From Beta vulgaris subsp. vulgaris (taxonomy: Eukaryota; Streptophyta; Magnoliopsida; Caryophyllales; Amaranthaceae): DNA of 64,000 nucleotides. The stretch spans positions 51,198,209 through 51,262,208 of the forward strand of contig NC_079204.1 of assembly GCF_026745355.1 (NCBI RefSeq), given 5' to 3'. The translations under genes and the position numbers were made by a program. Below the pieces are notes generated by a model. The model was not told the origin of the DNA. It was given only the letters and a program-made list of their open reading frames with translations, and did no database searches. Shown here in pieces: positions 22,589-34,110 of this stretch. The stretch's first letter is position 1. Every line of letters begins with the position of its first letter.

Positions 22589-24102
22589 TGTTATGAAGAG
22601 CGAAAATTAAAAATTTTCGTTGAACTACAATGTGAAGGTCGTTTAATAGTGAAGCTAACTCCCAAATTGCAATCACTAATTAACTCAACAAGTATAATAT
22701 CACTCTTACAAAGCTAAACAAAAACACAAACACCAATTCACCAATCTCTAATACAATTCCAACTAATCCACAAGCAAAACACACATAACCAACTATTATT
22801 GCTCAACTAGAAGTAAAACTATAAAAAGAAAAAAATTAAGAAGACCTTAACTAGAAATTTACCAACAACTAATACCACAATCAAATTACAACTAAATCCA
22901 CAATCAAGTCACAAAAAGTTATCTAGTATAACAAAGTAACCTCAACTAAACAACTATCCTACACCACAATCAAAGGGGAGCAATAATAATGGGGAAAAAC
23001 TAGAATGTATCTAGGATATTGAGAAAAAGAAATAAAATCAACAAGAGTTAGAGAAATTTGTTACCAACAATGGAGAAATTCCTTTAAGCCTTGCAAAATC
23101 TCGTTCTTTTGTTCCAAAATATGATGCTCTTTGACCCTTGAAGCTTCCTTTGATGTTAATGGAGGAGAGAGAAACTTGAGGTTGTAGGGTTTGTGAAAGA
23201 TTGGGAATTAGTGAGTTAAAGAGTGAAATTTATTGGGATTTTTGAAGAAAAGAAGGAAAAAGTGTTGATTTTGTGTTTTAAATGAGTTGATTTGATGGAA
23301 AAATGAAGATTTTAGGAGTTGAAGAATGAGAGTTTGAGGGGTTTTTGAGTGTAAGATGAGTGAGAGAGTGAGGAAGATGAGTGTAGAGAAGAAGGAAGAG
23401 AAAAAAGGAAAGAAAAAGAAAGAGAAAAGGGCTCGTTGTTTTTTTTTTTCGGCTGCCGTACATAGCCCGGGCGGGCGACAAGTAGGCCGGGCGGGCTTTA
23501 CAAGAAAAACCGGGCGAGCTGAGAAAATAGCCCGGGCGGTGCAGGGTGAGCAGGCTCGGGCTTCTGCACCGGGCGGGGGCACTTTTTTTTCCCTCTTGGC
23601 AGAAGGTCCCCAAGATTGTTGGCCCGGGCGGGCGAGCCTTCCGACCGGGCGGCGGTATAGCCCGGACGGTCTTTTTGTAGCTCGGGCGGGCTACCTTTTT
23701 TTTCTCTTGGCAGAATGGTCCAGAGTTTTGTCACCCGGACGAGCGAGCTTCCAGTCCGGGCGGGCGTGATAGCTCGGGCGGTCCTTCAAAGACTTGGCCG
23801 AGCCACAGTTTTTCTTCCTTTGGACAGAATGTCCAAACTTTGGATAACCCGGGCGGGCGAGCCTTCAGCCCGGGCGAGCTTAAACTCGCCACCTTTTTCC
23901 CTATTGCTGCTGCTGCTTTTTTTTTTTTTTTTTTCTTCATGACCTAAAAACAATAAAACAAGAGTTGGTTAGAAAAGTTACCAAAAATAATAGAAATAAA
24001 ATAAAAGAAAGAAGTAATAAAAGGGGGAAAGTGAAATTTGGGTTGCCTCCCAAAAAGCGCTTGTTTTTAAGGTCTTTAGCTTGACCATGATAGAAGTATG
24101 GT
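22589..24102. other. Spacer between integrase and downstream ORF, with GC-rich array
   Basis: No coding sequence is supported. 22600-23200 is AT-rich and A-rich. 23340-23440 is purine-rich. 23460-23885 is the GC-rich repeat array entered separately. 23918-23936 is a T run. The plus-strand frame 23356-23769 is only a reading of the repeat array. Confidence 0.7.
23460..23885. repeat. Tandem array of about 112-bp units with CCCGGGCGGGCG cores
   Basis: A recurring segment (T run, then CTTGGCAGAA or a variant, then a TTTGG/TTTTG phrase, then CCCGGGCGGGCGAGCC) appears near 23597, 23710 and 23822, giving a period of about 112 bp. A more diverged unit starts near 23460. Each unit holds three or four CCCGGGCGG-type motifs. 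The motifs also occur in both LTRs of the same element, including the phrase GGCAGAAAGTTTTGGGG. Confidence 0.8.
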
Positions 24103-25002
24103 TCATGTTGTAGGAGGGGAAGTGAAGTCCCCAAGGATGGTGGTAGAGATAGCTCTAACGAATGCATCGCCGTAATATTTCTTCAATCGATGCCCATTAA
24201 CCTTGAATGGGCTTTGGCTTGGACAAGAGATGGAGACCGAACCATAAGGAAAGACTTCCTTCACTTCATATGGGCCACTCCATCTTGATTTGAGCTTTCC
24301 GGGAAAAAGCTTCAATCTTGAGTTGTAAAGGAGGACTTGGTCACCAACATGAAACTCCTTTCTATTAATGTGCTTGTCATGCCAATCTTTGCTTCTAGCT
24401 TTGTAGATGCTTGCACAATCATAAGCATCCATGCGAAGCTCTTCAAGCTCATTAAGGTCAAGGAGTCTTCTTTCACCCGCACTTTTCAAATCAAAGTTTA
24501 TAGCCTTGATAGCCCAATGGGTTTTGTGCTCAAGTTCAACCGGAAGGTGACAAGACTTCCCATACACCAACTTGTATGGAGTTGTACCAATGGGGGTCTT
24601 GAAGGCGGTGCGATATGCCCACAATGCATCATCAAGTTTGAGTGACCAATCCTTCCTATTCTTATCCACGGTCTTCTCTAGAATCAACTTGATCTCTCTA
24701 TTTGACACTTCGGCTTGCCCACTAGTTTGAGGGTGATAAGAGAGACCAACCCTATGGTGAACTCCATATTTAGCTAAGAAAGCTTGGAAAGATTTCTTAA
24801 CAAAATGAGAACCACCATCGCTAATAATGGCTTTGGGCATGCCAAATCGTGGAAAGATGATTTTCTTGAACAAGTTAGTCACGACTTTGGAATCATTGGT
24901 GGGACTTGCAAGACATTCAACCCATTTGGAGACATAATCCACTGCAAGAAGAATATAGAGGTTGCCACAAGAGGATGGGAAAGGTCCCATAAAATCAATT
25001 GC
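24103..25002 (-). pseudogene. Athila integrase core and C-terminal part
   Basis: Continues from the preceding pol frame after an in-frame TAG at 25000-25002 (in the stretch that normally reads FDVWxIDFMGPF, so a TGG-to-TAG change). The core has D in [11 protein letters not shown] in IISDGGSHF and E in [12 protein letters not shown], the D-D-E triad, plus the typical [16 protein letters not shown]. The C-terminal domain has [26 protein letters not shown] in pieces. This enzyme would insert the element's cDNA into the host genome. Apart from the stop it is intact. Confidence 0.88.
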
Positions 25003-26028
25003 CTATACATCGAATACCTCAAGCTCTTGAATAGCATTTTGGGGCATTTCATCCCTCTTGGAAATATTCCCGGTCCTTTGGCAACGATCACAAGTTTTAA
25101 CAAAAGCCCATGAGTCCTTGAAAAGCGTGGGCCAAATCAAACCACTTTGGAGAACCTTGGCGGCGGTCTTGTTTGATCCCATGTGCCCTCCACAAGGGGA
25201 AGAGTGACACATCTCAAGAACTCCTTTGATCTCTTCATTAGGAACACATCTCCTATACAAGCCATCGGAACATCTCTTGTAAAGCAAGGGCTCATCCCAT
25301 ATATAGCATCTTGAGTCATGCTTGAGCTTGCGCCTTTGTTGTGGTGTGAATTCGGGGGGAATTACACCACAAGCTAAGAAATTTACAATATCGGCGAACC
25401 AAGGGAGATTTTTGCTCTCAATAGCATATAAGGCATCATCACGAAGATCTTCATTAATCGGGACACCATCCATGCCAAGCTCCATGGGCTCCAATCTAGA
25501 AAGGTGGTCCGCAACCACATTCTCACATCCTTTTTTATCCCTCACCTCTATGTCAAATTCTTGAAGAAGCAGGACCCATCGAATCAACCTCGGTTTAGCA
25601 TCTTTCTTAGACATCAAGTACTTGAGTGCCGAATGATCGGTGTATACAATAGTCTTGGACCCAACAAGGTATGATCTAAACTTCTCAAAGGCATACACCA
25701 CCGCCAATAACTCTTTTTCGGTGGTGGTGTAGTTGCGTTGCGCATCATTGAGGGTCTTGCTAGCATAGTAAATGACATGAGTCTTCCCTTCTTTCTTTTG
25801 ACCAAGGACCGCTCCAATAGCATTATCGCTTGCATCACACATGAGTTCAAAGGGAAGAGTCCATTCCGGTGGTTGGACAATTGGAGCGGAGGTGAGAGCT
25901 TCTTTAATCCTACAAAAAGCATCTAGGCACACATCATCAAATACAATCACTCTCCTTTTGGAGAAGAGCGGTGAGAGGTTTGGTGATTTTAGAGAAATCT
26001 TTAATAAACCTCCGGTAGAAACCGGCAT
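25003..26028 (-). pseudogene. Athila RNase H and integrase zinc domain
   Basis: The RNase H runs about 25854-25510 with [26 protein letters not shown] and [10 protein letters not shown]. The integrase H2C2 zinc finger is at about 25212-25055 ([10 protein letters not shown] ... CDRCQRTG). The frame ends at the TAG described for the integrase core. Its start is a frame join with the reverse transcriptase near 25960: the RT frame breaks after TALLQKE and this frame resumes with [13 protein letters not shown] small indel therefore separates them. Confidence 0.88.
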
Positions 26029-26722
26029 GGCCTAAAAAAGATCTCACCCCCTTAACCGTAGTTGGAGGTGGTAGTCTCTCAATCACTTCAATCTTGGCCT
26101 TGTCAACTTCAATACCTTTGGATGACACTTTATGCCCAAGAACAATGCCTTCTTGAACCATAAAGTGACATTTCTCCCAATTAAGGACAAGATTGGACTT
26201 CTCACATCTCTCCAAACATCGAGTGAGGTTAGACAAACAAACATCAAAGGAAGAACCACATACGGAAAAATCATCCATAAACACTTCCATGGTATCTTCA
26301 ATCATGTCGGCAAAAATTGCCATCATACAACGTTGAAAGGTTGCCGGTGCATTACATAACCCAAATGGCATCCTACGATAAGCGTAGGTACCATAAGGGC
26401 AAGTGAAAGTCGTTTTTTCTTGATCCTCCGGGTGAATGGGGATTTGAAAGAACCCGGAGTAACCATCAAGATAACAAAAATAGTTATGCACCGCTAATCT
26501 TTCCAACATTTGATCAATGAAAGGCAATGGAAAATGATCCTTCCGGGTGGAGACATTTAATTTTCGATAATCGATGCACATTCTCCACCCTGTGACGGTC
26601 CTAGTGGGGATGAGTTCGCCAACATCATTGCGAATCACCGTCATCCCCCCCTTTTTAGGGACTACATGAACCGGAGATACCCACTTACTATCCGAAATAG
26701 GATAGATAATCCCCCGAAGCAA
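25937..26722 (-). pseudogene. Athila reverse transcriptase
   Basis: Motifs in order: WVSPVHVVPKKGG, WRMCIDYRKLN, KDHFPLPFIDQMLERL, YLDGYSGFFQIPI, MPFGLCNAPATFQRCM and the active site VFMDDFSV (FMDD at about 26270-26281), then [21 protein letters not shown] in place of YVDD/YLDD is normal for Athila. The frame is shifted against the protease frame near 26715 and against the RNase H frame near 25960. The catalytic core itself is uninterrupted. Confidence 0.9.
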
Positions 26723-27734
26723 GTAGTTTTAGGACCTCTTTTTTTACAACTTCCATCATGGAAGGATTCAATTTCCTTTGCCTTTCTCTTGAAGGCTTTG
26801 CTTCATCTTCCAAAAGAATGCGATGCATACAAAGAGTTGGGCTAATCCCCTTCAAATCATCGATTGTATAGCCTAACACACTTTTATGCAATCGCAACAC
26901 ATCAAGCAATTTGAAAATTTGTTCTTGACTTAATTCGGCATTTACAATAACGGGATATGTAGAGGAAGGGCCAAGAAAAACATACTTAAGGTTCGAAGGT
27001 AGAGGTTTTAATTCTACTTCCGGAACCTTAGCATCACTTTTTGAAAATTTTCCCTCTTCCTCATCAATAGCCAAGAACACATTTTCAAATGATTCAAGAG
27101 TTGGGGTGGAGTCAAGTAGCTCAACTATTGACTTCACCTCATCAATGCCACAATCATCATCATCAACCAATGCAAGTGCAAGAAAATCATTATCATAAAC
27201 ATGCATGGGTTGGGGCACATCATAATCAATTGTCTCGACTTTAAAACAATCATCCGTAAATGGTGGACATTTCATGATTTGAGAGAGGTTGAATTCAATC
27301 TTATCATCTCCTACCCTCAAGGTTAGCTTGCCATTTTTTACATCAATAATCGCCCCCGCCGTAGCTAAGAATGGTCTACCTAGGATGATTGGAACATTTG
27401 GATCTTCATCCATTTCAAGCACCACAAAGTCCACGGGAATATAGAACTTTCCCACTCTAAGGGGGACATCTTCTAACTTTCCTATGGGCATCTTAACCGA
27501 TCTATCGGCCAATTGAAGTGAAATGTGAGTGGGCTTCAATTCTCCTAAGTTCAACCTTTTGCAAACGGAGTGTGGCATCAAGCTAACACTAGCTCCCAAG
27601 TCACATAAAGCTCGGTCAATGGTCATGTCACCAATAGCACATGGTATATCAAAACTTCCGGGGTCCTTCAACTTAGTGGGCAACTTGTTTTGAATTATAG
27701 CACTACAATTCTCGGTCAAGTTAATGGTGTCCAC
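26688..27734 (-). pseudogene. Athila aspartic protease and linker to RT
   Basis: The aspartic protease has DLGAS (about 27588-27602), followed by ADRSVKMPIGKLEDVPLRVG and PNVPIILGRPFLATAGAIIDV, the usual Athila pattern. The protease cuts the polyprotein in the particle. A low-complexity acidic linker precedes the RT. The frame stops just inside the start of RT (near 26700) through an indel. Upstream, the join to gag is interrupted by the solo LTR. Confidence 0.85.
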
Positions 27735-27847
27735 ACTATCTAAGGCTCTTTTTTTTAGATAAAATCTCTTTTAAGAACTTAGCATAAGTTGGCATTTGTT
27801 TTAGTGCTTCGGTGAATGGGATATTAACATGGAGCTTTTTCAAGACC

Positions 27848-30078
27848 TGATAGGCTGTCGTACACCCGTCAAAAATAATTCCTGCAAAACCTTCTAACAA
27901 TGTAGTAGGGTAAGTAGGGTCGAATCCACAGAGAGATGGTCGTTTTAATCTAGTTTATAAGGTATAGAGAAACTAAACAAGATCAAGAATAAGAATAGTA
28001 AAGTTCTAAACTAATCAAATTACGAAAATCAAACTAAAAAGATCTAGGGCAATGGTTCACCATGTTTATAACTATAATCTATCAAAATATCATCAATGGT
28101 TCAATGAATCAGATATCTAGAGCACAGGTCAATCCTTGGTCAGCATTAACGCTCTCAAATCAACATATGCTAGTACGGTCGCTCAACATAATCAGATTTG
28201 CTAATTGTAGGTAAGCCTCTAAAGAGTACTATCTCTCGATCTATGACTCGATATTAACAATATTTAATCAAACAAGTGATCAGATTGCAAGATTAACAAT
28301 AAAACACTAATCAATTAGAGAAATCAATAATTAATCAAACCATGAATAAATATAGGGAAATTTCCTCAGGTACCCCTGAGATTTGGCGTAATTCCCAAAT
28401 TACCCCCCACATTTGGGGAATTCCTCAGATACCCCTGAGGTTTGTGTTTGTGCTCAAAATACCCTTACTATGGATGGAAACCTAACGCCGTTAGGTTTTC
28501 CTCTCCTTCTCCCCAATTTTCTTTTTCTCTATCCATCCATCATCCTCCATTGATAAACATGGAAGCTTTCTCTCTCCTCCCACCCCACTTTAAAGCCCTA
28601 ACCACCCAACCCCCACCACCTCCCCTTCCCCCACCCCCTGCCCCACGCTCAGTCGCAACCCCTGCCTCGGCCGCCGCTCGCCGGAGTTTCGCCGGCCACC
28701 AGCATCCTCGTACTATCTCTCCTTCGTCGCACTCTCTCCCTCTCTCATCTCCTTCGTCGATTTGGACGGGTTGGGGTGGGGGCTGCGGGGGAAAGACCAC
28801 GAGTGAGGTGAGAGAGAGTTGCGAGCTCCGACAAACGAAAAGTGAGCAGCAGCGGTGGTCTCCGACAGGTGTGGCGCGCACGGGTCGCCGGTGCTGCTGT
28901 ACGTACAACAGCATGACGAAGGAGAGGAGCGAGAGAGAGAGTGCGATGAAGGAGAGAGAAAGCTTGGAGGTTGATGGGGGATGGTGGGAGGAGAGAGAAA
29001 GCTTGGAGGTTCATCCATGGAGGAGGGTGGGAGGAAGGAGAGAAACTGAGAAAGAGAGAAAAAAAGTTAACGGCGTTAGGGCTCCGTCAAGAGTAAGGGT
29101 ATTTTAGACCCAAACACAAACCTCGGGGGTATCTGAGGAATTCCCCAAATGTGAGGGGTAATTTGGGAATTACGTCAAACCTCAGGGGTACCTGAGGAAA
29201 TTTCCCATAAATATAAATCAAATCATAGCATATAAACATGGATTCCCAAAACCCTAGAAATAAAAACTACTCTATCATGAAATAAATAATGAAATCTAAA
29301 TCTACAAGGAAAAGCATAATTAAAGAAATCAAGGAAAGAAACTAAAAGAAATCATGAATTAATGAAGGAGATGAAAACTAGGGTTTACTACAAAAAACTA
29401 GAGAGAAAAAGAGGAGAGAAAACTAAACTAAACCCTAAAACTAAAAATAACGTGAAAGGGGAGAGAGAGAAAAAAGAATGAAAACCAATCTAAATAATAT
29501 CTTTTAACCTAATATGACTAGGAAAGTAATTTACAAGATAAGGAAAGTCTTAATTAAATCATTAATAGGCGGATTAGTGATCCGCGCGTACGCGTGGCAG
29601 ATTCCAGCAGAAACAGTGCAATCTTCCGAAAGGCATAACTCCTTGACTAAAAGTCTCCTCGGGACGTGCCACCTATCGTTGGAAAGCTCTTCAAGTCTAG
29701 TTTCCAAATATGCTAGAATTACTGGATTCTAATAAGCACATCAGAAGTTATGATCAGAAGAGTAGATGTGACTCCTTTTTCACATTTCTTCTAATGATTT
29801 TTCGCTTCGTTTTTGCTCAAACTCGTACTATGACATATCCATATGATCCTTATGCATTGTAACTTCTTTCCAAGTGCTCCTAATCCTTAAGCTTAGCTAA
29901 TCATACTCCAAATACGTCCTCAATGCCTGAAATTCATCAAAAACAAGAAAACATACCGAATAGGAGTAGAAAACTATAACTTAAGAATATAATGCAACAA
30001 TGGACCTAAATATGAAACTAAGTGCTCTAGAATGCAACCTAAATGAACCTAAAAACTATATATAAATATGACTTATCA
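27848..30078. mobile_element. Solo LTR of a second Athila-like family, nested
   Basis: The sequence begins TGATAGGCTGTCG and ends ATGACTTATCA, a TG...CA LTR form, and splits the Athila gag-protease interval. The flanks suggest a short duplication (AGACC on the left, AAACC on the right, one mismatch). Joining the flanks restores the host phrase CAAGACCTCAAGGAAC. Internally, GTAGGGTCGAATCCACAGAG resembles the AGGGTCGAACCACAAGG phrase of the enclosing element's LTR, which points to a related family. Without the nested 852-bp element and its 9-bp duplication it is about 1.37 kb. No internal coding region accompanies it, so it is a solo LTR. Confidence 0.7.
28355..29206. mobile_element. Mutator-like miniature element with long TIRs and GC-rich cargo
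   Basis: Terminal inverted repeats of about 130 bp or more start GGGAAATTTCCTCAGGTACC and are matched at the other end by GGTACCTGAGGAAATTTCCC. A perfect 9-bp duplication, ATAAATATA, flanks it (28346-28354 and 29207-29215), the size typical of Mutator-like elements. The interior (about 28560-28910) is GC-rich, unlike its surroundings, and may be captured host sequence. The 221-residue plus-strand frame (28442-29107) starts inside one TIR and ends inside the other. It is proline- and arginine-rich with no domain and is not called as a gene. Confidence 0.9.
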
Positions 30079-30396
30079 AACCTCAAGGAACTTAGCAAAT
30101 TGATCATCAAGCTTAGAAGTAGCAAACCTACTTGGGTAGGGGAGTTTTGCTACATAAGGAGGAGGGGTGCTTGTGACTAGCTCATCATCTTTGGCTTTTG
30201 GTGGTGGTGTAGGGGGTCATCATCTTTCTCATCTTCATCATTAATCAAGTTATTAGTCAATTGATTGTCATCTTTCTTTACCTTACCCCCATTTACACAC
30301 ACATCCCCAATTGTCTACCACTCCTAGTGATTATAGCATGGGCTTGTTCATTGGGATTTACACCTTGACTAGGAAGTTGGGTAGTGGGAGCACTCT
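30079..30396 (-). other. Athila gag-protease linker, degraded
   Basis: Short stretch between the solo LTR and the readable gag frames. Fragments such as KLPYPSRF-like and acidic runs can be read on the minus strand, but no continuous frame exists. It is taken as part of the decayed gag-pol ORF. Confidence 0.4.
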
Positions 30397-32019
30397 TCAT
30401 AGAACCCGCCATTTGAGCAATTGAGTTTCAAGCATTTTATTATGAACTTGCATTTGTTTTATGCTCTCTCTCAACTCACTAGTCTCTTTAGCTTGATTGG
30501 TCATGAAAGTTTGCATCATACTCTCTAGATTAGTGGTGGTGGTGGGCGGTCCCAATTGAAGAGGTGCTTGTGGAGGGGAGTTATAATTAGGCCTTTGATT
30601 TCCTTGAAAACCCGGGGGAGGTCTAGCATTTGAATATTGGCCTTGATTAGGATACGAACCACGGTATTGACCTTGGTTGTATCCATGTTGGCCTTGATTT
30701 TGATTAACATGTTGACCCACATTTTGAAATCCATTTTGATTAGAGCTTTGACCTTGATTTCTCCACCCAAAATTCGGATTATGACGCCAACCCGGATTAA
30801 AGGTGTTGGAATATGGGTCAAATTTTTGATTTAAGGAATTGACTTGTTCCATGGAGGAGGAGAAGTGGTGTTAGAGTCCACAAAGTTGCATTGGGAAGAA
30901 TAGTGGTCATATGCTCCACAAGTATCACAAAACAATAAATGCATGGGCATGTTAGTATGACCGGAATGAGGGGGTTCCCATAACTATTCACATGAGACAT
31001 GTTAGGAGGGGACATGAGTTGGGTTTTGGGAGTGACCAAGCATGGAAACATTAGATGAGGAGGGGGACATAGTAGATGATTTTAATTGATTAACTAAAGC
31101 ATCTACTTTAGAAGTAAGTAAATCAATGCTATCAACTTCATACCTTCCACCTCTCTTGGAGGTTGAAGCGCGCTCCCCTTTGTTCCAATCTCGGTCATTT
31201 TGAACCACATGCTCAATTGCTTGAAGAGCTTCATCCGCCCCTTTCATCATTATGGGTCCACCCGCCCCGCGTTTAGACTCATTTTGTTGTGAGAAGAAAG
31301 CCATTGTAGAAGCAATGTAGTTGCATCTCTTTTCCCATGTCATGGTGTGGACACTCCCTCAAGAGGCCTTTGAATCTCTCCCACGCTTCATTTAGACTCT
31401 CACCTTCTTTATCGTTGAATGTCACAATTTTAGCTCTCATTTCGGCCGTCTTTTGCAATGAATAAAATTGACCCAAGAAAGCTTTGGTGACTTCTTCCCA
31501 TGTGGTGAGCGAATTAGGAGGTAAATCCATGAGCCAACGTGATCCTTCATCTCTTAAAGAGAACTTGAACATGCTTAGACGGATGAAGTCTTGTGTGACT
31601 CCATTGTGCTTCACCGTTGAGCAAAACTCAAGAAATTTCCTCAAATGCTCCCGAGGGCACTCATGGCAACTACCCCCAAATTGATTATTCGAGATGAGTT
31701 GAATGAAAGCCGGTTTGAACTCAAAATCATTTGCTTGTGTGGTGGGTGCAACAATTGCACTTGTTGGAGTATATGCCATAGGAGCACCATAGTCTCTCAA
31801 ACTCCGGTTGTTTAGGTCCCCCATTTCTTGATCAAAATCCTCGTGACTAGAGGAACTTGTAGAACTTCGAGGACTTTCAATGGTGGCGGTAGAATGCGAT
31901 TGCTCTTGCACTCTCGGGCCTCTCAACCCTCTTCTTATAGCTTTTACGGTTCTCTCAAGCTCCCTATCAAATGGAATAAGGCACGATTGCTTCTTGGCAT
32001 ACAAGACCACAAGGCTCAA
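30397..32019 (-). pseudogene. Athila gag, broken by frameshifts
   Basis: Three overlapping minus-strand frames read as one gag. 31279-32019 carries the retrotransposon gag domain (FIRLSMFKFSLRDEGSRWL ... WEEVTKAFLGQFY ... EAWERFKGLLRECPHH). 31002-31343 continues with a linker. 30397-30852 is rich in N, Q, G and Y (repeated NQGQ motifs) and ends in a short coiled coil. Gag forms the virus-like particle and binds RNA. The first 5' residues are not certain because no ATG fits the conserved frame. At least two indels separate the pieces. Confidence 0.8.
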
Positions 32020-32140
32020 GAGGGGTACTCAACAACTTAGCAATCAAAAGACACCAACACACAAACAACAAAAGAACAAGAAAAGGAGAATAAGATTTAG
32101 ACTCACAAGCAAAACTACTACTCAATGAAAATACGCCGAT

Positions 32141-32157
32141 CCCCGGCAACGGCGCCA
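32141..32157 (-). other. Primer-binding site, tRNA-Asp type
   Basis: The minus strand reads TGGCGCCGTTGCCGGGG three bases inside the 5' LTR. It is complementary to the 3' end of plant tRNA-Asp, the primer known for Athila elements. Confidence 0.85.
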
Positions 32158-32160
32158 ATT

Positions 32161-33820
32161 TGATATAGGAAGAACTAGGTCGTTACTAATTTCCTAATGT
32201 CAAATAATAACCTAACTATCCACCTAAACTACTTAAGTGGTAAGCAAGGGTCGAACCACAAGGATCGGAGGGTCTCACTAAGATAGAATCGCTAAGAGTA
32301 AGCTAAATCGAAGAAATGGTCAAGTTTGTGTTGAACTAAGTGTTTAATACTATTGGAATCAAATTAGGAAAACACTAGGAATGGGAAATCGCCACAATCA
32401 CAAATTCACATCCAAAAAACAAATAAAAGATAAGAGGGTTGACATGTATTGGGAATATGCAAAGGGAATAAGCAGACCTAAACACCTCTAAAATCGTTGT
32501 TAGGGAGTTTAAAGTCCTAATTATGGCAACAAAACCTATGTTTCGAGGCGTTATCACCTAACTAGGCCAAGTTAGGAATGAAGCCAAACCCAAGTTTATA
32601 CCAATATAACAAGTGATGTGCAACAATAATCAATCAATCATGAAGGTCATCCACATAAAAGTAAACCTTTAAATGGGCAACAAAGGATCAAAAGGTGATG
32701 GAGCTCACATCAACTTAGTCACCAATCGACACCAAAAATTGAAATTACACAAATCTCAAGCATAACCAACCCAATAAACTCTACTCATGCAAATAGGATG
32801 GAAACAATGATTGGGATACTCCCAATCCTAGTTGATTAACTACTCACTATCCATTACACTACTAGACATTCTAATCATGAGAAAATAGCAATAAATCACC
32901 AATCTAGAAATAGTAAAAATCAACAAAAATCAATAATTTAAAACAATCTAATAAATAAACAAGAAGAAACAATGAGGAAAAGAAGAGTCTAATCTATATT
33001 AATAATTAAACATGAAGTTAAACTATGAAAATATGAAGCTAACAAAGTAGAAATGCATAAAACAATGAGAAAGAAAGAAAGGATTGAGAGGATTACTAAG
33101 GAAACAAGAAAGTTCAAAGAAATTGTCACTTTTTCATTGATTTCCAATCTCCAAATTACACCTCTTGAGCCAAGTTTTCTCTCTCCTCCACTAATAAACA
33201 AGATTAGGGTTCTAAAAATCTGGATCCCCTTCTAAAAAGGGGGAGAGAAGTATTTATACCTCTCTCAATTACAGCCGTCGTAAAACAAAAGAAACTCGAA
33301 AAATAACCCAACGGCCAGGCGCCGGGGCGGGCGAGACAGGGCCCGGGCGGGCGACACATAGAGCCCGGGCGGTCGGTTTAATGAGCCCGGGCGGTCAGGG
33401 TAGTCAGGCCCGGGCTACCTTCTCGGACGTGCGCCATTTTTCACAGAGGAGGCAGAAAGTTTTGGGGCTAATGAGCCCGGGCGGGCTACCACATAGCCCG
33501 GGCGGGGTCCAGATCGGGCGAGCCCTCTCGAGCTCGAACGGGCGTCTTTGCTCGGGCGGTGTTTCAGCTTCCCGGGCGAGCTTCTTCCTCTTTGCTTCCC
33601 TTTCTTTGTTCCCCTCTAAACTTATAGGAGCTTGAACTCCTACACACCAAAGATCAAATAGAAAAATGGGGGAGGGGGATGCAAATACACATACACCTAC
33701 TAAGAGAGAATTAGATAGATAAAGAGGTGAAATTAGAGAGGAGATAAACTAAAATGCAACATAAAACATATAAAATGGCCTAAAAAACTACCCTAAGAGT
33801 GAGATAAATCTCACTCATCA
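32161..33820 (-). repeat. 5' LTR of the Athila-type element
   Basis: 1660 bp, starting TGATATAGG and ending CTCATCA, nearly the same as 17295-18980. It includes the GC-rich motif array at 33315-33595. ATATT follows at 33821-33825 as the right target duplication. Confidence 0.93.
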
Positions 33821-33825
33821 ATATT

Positions 33826-34110
33826 TCATATCATTTTTGAATTATATCATGTCATTTTTTATAAATTTGTTTAACATCATTTGTATAAAACTCTTTCATG
33901 TCATTGTTACCGACTTCTATGTCGTTTTTCAACAAGCCTGTATCATTTTCCCGTATTTATTATTATTTGTCAGCTCTTTATATACCATATCATTATTACT
34001 CAAATCTATGTCATTTTTTAGCAAACTTGTGCGATTATTACTCACTTTTTATATCATTTTCCACCACAATTGTATCATTACTATTTCTTTCTCTCTCCTC
34101 CCACCATAAA
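33826..34110. repeat. Degenerate TATCATTTT-type AT-rich repeat, insertion target of Athila
   Basis: Loose repeats of TATCATTTTT / ATGTCATTTTT at irregular spacing. The left flank before the Athila LTR (CTATATCATTATTGGCATATT) is the start of the same tract, so the element inserted into it. Confidence 0.6.

Larger units (their letters stand above)
17295..33820 (-). mobile_element. Athila-type Ty3/gypsy retrotransposon with extra 3' ORF
   Basis: A 16.5-kb element on the minus strand bounded by two LTRs that both begin TGATATAGG and end CTCATCA, inside a perfect ATATT duplication. The order in its own sense is 5' LTR (right), primer site, gag, protease, reverse transcriptase, RNase H, integrase, a further ORF, a polypurine tract and 3' LTR (left). 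Integrase after RNase H puts it in Ty3/gypsy. The DLGAS protease motif, the tRNA-Asp-type primer site, the long LTRs and the ORF downstream of pol fit the Athila lineage. A solo LTR (27848-30078) interrupts the gag-protease boundary. Several frameshifts and at least one stop are present in the coding part. Confidence 0.93.

Noticed and set aside
23356..23769. 137-residue plus-strand frame with repeated GRAS/RAG motifs
   Set aside because: It only translates the CCCGGGCGGGCG repeat array, and other frames there are equally open.
28442..29107. 221-residue plus-strand frame rich in P, S, R and E
   Set aside because: It starts and ends inside the inverted repeats of the Mutator-like element, has low complexity and no domain, so it is a chance frame in GC-rich sequence.
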